From NCBI GenBank assembly GCA_009763385.1, contig CM019825.1, positions 114,199,131-114,263,130 of the forward strand: a DNA stretch of 64,000 nucleotides, in the 5' to 3' direction. The notes under the pieces are model-generated. The model saw only the letters and a program-made list of their open reading frames with translations. It did no database searches and was not told where the DNA came from. Below are positions 58,363 to 64,000 of the stretch, piece after piece; the first letter of the stretch is position 1; each line of letters opens with the position of its first letter. Source of the stretch: Coix lacryma-jobi var. lacryma-jobi. Taxonomy: Eukaryota > Streptophyta > Magnoliopsida > Poales > Poaceae. The position numbers and the translations under genes were made by a program.

Positions 58363-61300
58363 ATGGATTCACTGGACGAGGCTCATAAAAATTGGCACCA
58401 GCCTAGCCCGGTTAATACCGATGATGAAGGTTCCTCATCTAGCTCATCGGGCTCATCGGGCTCAGCGAGCAGTGGTGATTACGTGAGTGAGGAACTGACA
58501 CCAAGACCAGAAAAGAGAAAGTGGGGAGAAGAAGATGACGATCCTAATTACGAACTGACGCCTCCACCGCAAAAGACACGGTCTTCTCGTGCAGAGTCAC
58601 GAGTTCATCCGGAGGATGATACCGAAACCCAGAGACATGAGGTTCGTTCCGAGCGTTGTAGGGTTAACAGATTCACGAGCGTTGTAGGGGTAAACACAAC
58701 CATCTAACTTAATTATATACGTTCTCATACAGATACCGCTCGTTCCGATCCGTTTGGAATTTCAAAAACAAGCCGAAGAGTCAGCGGAAACGAGCGATTC
58801 TACAAAGGCAACCGAAGACGATAAGCCACAGAGGAAAAGAGGACAGCATGGGAGGCATCAAATAAGAAAGAAAGGGCAAGAAGTGATCTCAAAGCTTGGG
58901 CCGCAGGGAGAGCCATTGCTGCCAATTAAAGTGATTGGAAAATACAACAATCAATTCTCATGTGTAGTCAGAGAGCATGTGCCCATCACCTATGAGAACT
59001 GGAAGAAAGTACCTAAACACCTGAAAGTGGCGGTGTGGGGAGAGGTCAAGTCCAAGTTCATCTTTCCCGAGGAGGAGTAGGATGAAGACAAGTGCAAGGC
59101 GCATTGTCTGTACATTGCCGGCAAGGCGCTTCGCAACTTCAGATCTAGGCTGAACATAGAGTTCCGGCTGAAAGGCAAGACGCTGTTTGAGAAATATCGG
59201 TTCATCACGGAGGCTGTATGGGAAGAATTCAAACAGCAGAAAGAAACAGAGGAAGCAAATTCCAAGAGCAAGAAGTTCAAGGAACTCGCAGCCAAGAATA
59301 CCCTCCCCCATCACCTAGGCATGACAGGGTATGCCGTGAAGGAGAAACAATGGCGGGATGAAGAAAGGACACGAGCTAAGTCTGGGGAGCCACAACTGTA
59401 CCCTGGCCTCAATGAGAGGTCACGAAACTACATATATGCCCGCAGGCCGAAGAGGTTGAAGGAGGGCAAGACAAAGTTCAACGAGCCACATGCAGAGGAG
59501 GCAGAGAAGAAGCTCATTGCGGTTGCCACGGCCGAGCAGAGCGGCTCCTTCAACCCGCGGAGAGAGAGACAGACCAGCTGACCGAGGCGCTGGGGAACCC
59601 GGAGCACCACGGCCGCGTCCGTGGCGTAGGGTCGAGGAAAAGCTGGAGGACCGTAGAGTCCTGGCAATCCGACGCGGCCTCGTACCACACGAGGCAGGCG
59701 TACAAAGAAGGGCTCATCCAGCGAGGCCGTGATGAGGCAATGAAGGACATGATCATGGGGTCATTACAAGAACTGGCCACGAGCAAAGACCCTAAGATGG
59801 TGGAGCTGAGGACCCAGATGCTTCGTCAGGCTGGATCGGAGCTATCACAGGGTGAAGCCGCCACACAATCGCAAAACAAAGCACCCCAGAGGTATCCGGT
59901 CGATGATATCATGCAAGATACTGAATGCACCCTCATGATCCCCTATGGCAGAAGCATGACAAAGAAGAATGCAGTGGCCAAAGGGATTGTCTTGGCGCCC
60001 AACACGCCTGGGGTGTTCGAGGGTCCGGTCCCGCCCAACTGTGCCAGGGTGGACATTGCGTGGGTCAACCCTCAGCATGAGGATGATGAGATAGACATTC
60101 CTCAGCCTGCAGGGATTAGGTTGCTCAGGTAGGCTCTGGCCTTTCAAATATTTTGGCCAAAAGAAGATATTGTACTGGATGAGCCGACGCAGAAGACGAC
60201 GGCGATGCCTGGGTCACCGGATGACGGCGGGGACAACGATGACAACTGCGATGATGATGGTGGCCCAAATCCGAGGAGTCCACCCCCACGCAGTCCTCCA
60301 CCTTCACGGAGTCCTCCACCTCCACCGCGTGAAAGTACACCACCTTCCAGTGCTCCGAAGGAGGGCACAAGTCAGCAGCCTCCTCCCCCGTCGAAGCAGA
60401 AAGGTCAACAGGAGGAGGAAATATCGTGGAACCACACAAAGACTAGCTGGGCAGGCTGGCAACTAGCCAACAAGTATGATTACTCCACTACAAACGAGAG
60501 GTATGCCACTGGCAAACATAGTCAAACTATAATATCTAGAGAGATGCTCGCAGAATTTTTTACTCCGATGAGTGTCAAGTATAGGCCACGAACACCTCAA
60601 GGAAGTATTTGGGGACTAACTCCAGATTGCCTGGACCAGTATGAGAATGGTAAGTTCATGCTGCCCCTAGTCCAACTCGTGCAGGAGGAGCCATGGGAGG
60701 TACGGAGGTTCCATCTCTGGTACATGGAGGCAGCTAAAAAAAAGGATGAGATCTTTCGTTGTCAAGGTCCCAGCAAAGTACTTCCACTTAGAGGAGGATG
60801 TTGAAATGGTCATTGATTTCCATGATATGCACAGACTGCTGCGACGTAAGGACCTAGACGTCGCAATGGTTACACTGTTTGCCATGTAAGTCAATGACAA
60901 CTCTGTACAGCTTATAGTTTCGTTTTGTGTGCTTTACGACGAAACTAATACCACCATGATGTCTTGTCCTTGCAGGATGCAAGCTTATGTATGCGACGAG
61001 CTCAACACTGGTGTCGTTTACGTATCTCCGATGCATCTTTCTGAGAGGGTCATCGTAGGATACAACGTACCTGACACGCACCATCTGCTGGTGAACTTGA
61101 CGCCCGAGGAGAGGAAAGAAGCCCGGGAAAGTATGCTCATCGATCTGAAGTGGAAGGTGGGTATGTACTTGTACCGGGCAATGAAGAAGGTCAAGGAATT
61201 CGGGTGTCTTCTTGTCACCCACGAGTTTGGGTAAGTCGATAGTATTCTTTGTATCTGTTGGAATCCTAGTTTTCATATTTGAAATCCTAATTTGATTTGA

Positions 61301-62016
61301 TCGGTGCAGCTTGGGCGCAATGGGTCACTTCATTGTATTCATAGTCTATCCTCAGGATGGAAGGGCTTGTGTATTCGACTCGTTAAGGGAGACGAATAAA
61401 AAATCATACAAGAAATTCGAAGACACCCTGAGATAGTAAGTGACAGTTTCTATTATTTCGTATACATGCCGTAGGTGTCGAATATGTCGATCACATTAGT
61501 CGTGTTCATGCAGTGCTTACAGGAAGTACTTGGAAGATGAAGACTCGTTCGATCGCAGATATGAGAAGAAGAAGAAGCAGTACGGGAAGAGGCTGAAAAT
61601 CAGGCGTGAGTTCCCGGTACGTATGAAACGTCATATGTGCTACTACATTGTGCATCCTATGGATAGGTTCTTATTGTCTTGTGTTCTCTATCGTGTAGTG
61701 CGCCAAACAACCCCCCGGCACCGTACTATGTGGCTACTTCGCTTGCGAGTACCTCAGAGCTTGCAGCAAGTTCAACCTAAGCTGGCGGCAGCTCAAGAAG
61801 GGAAGGAAGTGGTGGCAGAAAGAAAAGTTCGACGACAAGAACATCACCCAAACGATCGCCGATATCTGCAAGTTCATCATGGACTCGTGCGTGCTAGCCG
61901 GGGGGACTTTCTTCAACGAGGACAGCGATCTCGCGATCAGCGAGAAATTCGAGAAGCTCAGGAACTGGAGAACCCAGCTAGACCTCAAGGACTACACATT
62001 ACCAGAGATTGAGTGA
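58363..62016 (+). pseudogene. CACTA second gene: TNPA-like region fused to Ulp1/C48 peptidase
   Basis: A multi-exon gene starting at ATG 58363 (MDSLDEAHKN...). Exon 1 is acidic and Ser-rich. After an intron ending at 58732 comes a long charged helical region (VREHVPITYENWKKVP, KFIFPEE, FRSRLNIEF...) like the second protein of grass CACTA elements, then a Pro/Ser-rich linker (60280-60400) and a C48 (Ulp1) peptidase domain. Introns in the 3' part join in phase: 60886-60975, 61231-61309, 61436-61513 and 61617-61699, all with GT...AG. The catalytic residues are present: His in GHFIVF (61328), Asp in VFDSL, Gln and Cys in KQPPGTVLCGY (about 61706-61740). Breaks are TAG 59078, a frameshift near 59572, TAG 60130 and a frameshift at an 8-A run (60736-60743). 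The stop is TGA 62014-62016. Confidence 0.8.
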
Positions 62017-62224
62017 ACGTTATTGTATCGATATTGTGCTATGTGTTTGAACTTATGCGAAATTCGATGAACTTTTGAGTTACGTACAATTCTGAACTGA
62101 ACACTACTAATTCAGTGAATGTGATATATGTTTGTGTTATGTATGTGCCTAATATCTGGTTTGAATTGAGGAAATTCAAATCCAATTTCAAATTCAAAAT
62201 TTTATTTTTTTATTCTAGAAAAAA

Positions 62225-62470
62225 ACTCGAGGCGGGCAAGTAACATCAACCGCCACGGTTAATCCATTAACCGTGGTGGTCGTTTTAAAGAGACCGCCTC
62301 GGTTAATGGATTAACCGTGGCGGTTGATGTTACTTGCCCGCCTCGGTTAATCGATTAACCGTGGCGGGCGTGCAATCGCCTCGGTTAAGCCACGATTAAC
62401 CGTGACTTATGGCCCGAGGTGGTTGCAATACCCGCCTCGATTAACCAAAATTGACCGCCGCGGTTAAGAT
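62225..62470. repeat. CACTA right subterminal repeats
   Basis: About five inverted units of the same family, some with CCGTGGCGG in place of CCGAGGCGG. Confidence 0.9.
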
Positions 62471-62486
62471 TCCTGTAGTAGTGATA

Positions 62487-62544
62487 GTCCTTGCATATTT
62501 TATGATCAAGCTTCTCATTTCCCAAAACATTCTCCAAGATTTGC
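62487..62544 (-). other. Element H internal DNA right of the CACTA
   Basis: A short AT-rich piece between the CACTA TSD and element I; too short to assign further. Confidence 0.4.
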
Positions 62545-64000
62545 ATGATTGAAGGACCGAGAAGCTACCCGAAAGCGACCAGAGGGGGGGGTGAATGGGA
62601 GCTTCAAAATTTCCTTTCGGAAACTAGATGCCACTGTCCCAGATTCAACCCCAAAAGCAAAACCTAGAGCTTGCTAATGTCCACGACCCTAGATGTAGGG
62701 TGGATGCTTCCTAGAAGCACAGCGGGACACTAGACAGCCCTAGAAAGCCAATGCAAAAGACGGAAATCAAATCCGTCAACGAACGAACGAACCGCGAACA
62801 AAAACGCGCGAAACAGCTACGACCGGACTCTGGCCAGCGTCCGGTCAGCAGGGACCGGACGCGTCCGGTCGTCCAAAATCCGATTTCAGACCTTACTGTT
62901 TCCGACCGGACTCACTGGTACGGAGCGTCCGGTCGTGAACAGTGCGTCCGGTCGCAAGCACAGCACACTGATGAACAGTGACCACGATGAGTCCGGTCAC
63001 GAGTTCAACAGTGCGTCCGGTCGATGCAAAACAAAACACCGAAAACGTTCAACGACCGGACTCACACGCTGAGCGTCCGGTCACCCCGTGACCTAGCGTC
63101 CGGTCACCTCGACAGTCCTCTGTTCTTCCACCGATTCGACTCAAACTCACCCAAAACGAATCCTCTAGGGATCAAACTTGGTGAGTGGAGTCACAAGGAG
63201 TATAGTGAGCTATCTCTAAGAGATCATGGCTCGAACCTATCTCCAAATCGGTGAATCGAAGAAATTCGGGAGAAGGGAGAAGAAGTGACCCGAAACTAAA
63301 AATCGATTGATCTCCTAGACCGTGAGGTTAGAGGATGATTCCTTCGGTGGAAAGAAGTGTCTCACGATCTAGAACAACTTGGTTCAAACGGATTTGCAAA
63401 AGATGAACCGAGCAAAGAGATCAAGCGACGGGAAAATCGTGGAGAAAAAGGATTCCGCGAAGAACACAAAGAAAACGCGAATCACAGCCACGAACTCGAA
63501 TTAAGGACGCAAATCAAGCCATCGATCTGTGCTCCAAGGTGAGGATACGGCCTCACTTCCTCAACTCAACAGTACACAGAGTGGAGTCTCTCTGCGGATC
63601 TCAACTAGCTAAAGCAGGGGATGGGAGAGCAGGAAACCCTAGCAAATGAAGGCACTAACTGAGATAGCTAAAACTGAGATGGGGAGGAGGGTGTCTCCCC
63701 TGGACTACTTATACTAACCTAGACTAAGCCTATTTCCTACTCTACCCCTCTCTAAACTAATTACAGAGCGAACCAGCTAAACCCTAAGGCTATTCTGGTC
63801 CAACCCGCGGTGGTAGGTAGATCCGACGGCCACGCCCGCTCGAACCGAAGCGTTGCCTCGACGCAACCTCTGGATCGCCGCCACGTGCCGCCCTCGCTCT
63901 GCACCCCCGGTTTTGTGGCCCAAACCGGGAAACCAGCCTTTTCCAGCAACCCCTGGTTTTGAGGCCCAAACCGGGAAACCAGCCTCCAGCCTGAGTTTTG
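62545..64000 (-). repeat. Element I: probable copia LTR (SIRE-like), incomplete
   Basis: On the minus strand the sequence ends ...TTCACCCCCCCCTCTGG, the closing phrase of SIRE-type LTRs (also seen at the LTR ends of F: TTCACCCCCCTCTAGG). The region carries about ten GCGTCCGGTC/GACCGGAC copies (62820-63110). A TATAAGTA on the minus strand near 63710 could be the promoter. The left boundary is estimated and the right end is outside the window. No coding region is supported. Confidence 0.5.

Larger units (their letters stand above)
55083..62483 (+). mobile_element. CACTA (En/Spm) transposon, 7.4 kb, with Ulp1-type gene
   Basis: Begins CACTAATACAC at 55083 and ends TGTAGTAGTG at 62483; the right terminus reversed reads CACTACTACAGGAATC. 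The 3 bp TSD ATA is at 55080-55082 and 62484-62486. Both ends carry many inverted CCGCCTCGGTTAA / TTAACCGAGGCGG units, the subterminal repeats bound by CACTA proteins. Inside are a truncated TNP2-type transposase gene and a second gene with a SUMO-protease domain, both on +. The left terminus is more degenerate than the right. With no transposase catalytic domain, it could only move with help. Confidence 0.92.
49217..62544 (-). mobile_element. Element H: Athila-type non-autonomous gypsy element (incomplete in window)
   Basis: On the minus strand: the 3' LTR is at 49217-50841, then a purine tract, long noncoding DNA and a gag fragment. The noncoding parts match E segment by segment (50842-52100 with 40396-41600; 53766-53980 with 43970-44250), so H is a relative of E. 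No RT or integrase is present. A CACTA element (55083-62483) interrupts it. The 5' LTR would lie right of the window or beyond element I. Confidence 0.75.

Noticed and set aside
58958..59314. Minus-strand frames of 101-118 codons in the CACTA
   Set aside because: Opposite strand of the second CACTA gene; no independent support.
1..64000. Host protein-coding or rRNA genes
   Set aside because: Every long frame is assigned to a transposable element or its shadow, and no rRNA-like segment is seen.

Overview
Plant nuclear DNA, almost certainly from a grass, made almost entirely of transposable elements. I see no convincing host gene. The grass call rests on the element types: a split Stowaway-type MITE, Ty3/gypsy elements of chromovirus, Tat and Athila type, a SIRE/Maximus-type Ty1/copia element, and a CACTA transposon with an Ulp1-type protease gene. 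I cannot name the species. All coding regions seen are broken retroelement or transposon genes, or extra ORFs carried by such elements. Elements are labelled A to I here. Layout from left to right: (1) 1-~4358, A, a chromovirus on + with its 5' part cut off by the window. (2) 4361-14042, a MITE split by B (4433-13849, +), a Tat-type gypsy element with a CTAAC target-site duplication (TSD). (3) 14043-15785, unassigned DNA with a possible Mutator-like foldback element. (4) 15786-48363, one deep nest: the 3' LTR of C (gypsy, -) holds a solo LTR D (16992-48202); D holds E (18446-48104, -, TSD CTCGT), a gag-only Athila-type element; the 3' LTR of E holds F (19327-39637, +, TSD CTATT), a SIRE-type copia; and the 3' LTR of F holds G (29559-38885, -, TSD CCCCA), an Athila-type gypsy element with gag, pol and an extra ORF. 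(5) 48364-49216, the 3' internal end of C with a small antisense gene. (6) 49217 onward, H (-, Athila-type), interrupted by a 7.4 kb CACTA element (55083-62483, TSD ATA) and then by an LTR-like sequence I (62545 to the window end). Three unrelated retroelements (C, F, G) each carry, between pol and the 3' LTR, an extra ORF that looks like a small gene of its own: a TATA box close upstream, or a pyrimidine tract and a splice acceptor abutting the ATG, or an in-phase intron. In addition, most families scatter a family-specific short GC-rich palindrome or paired motif through both the LTR and the internal region, sometimes inside coding linkers. These two patterns are the most unusual content of the window. 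Every gag and pol copy is disabled by in-frame stops, frameshifts or deletions.
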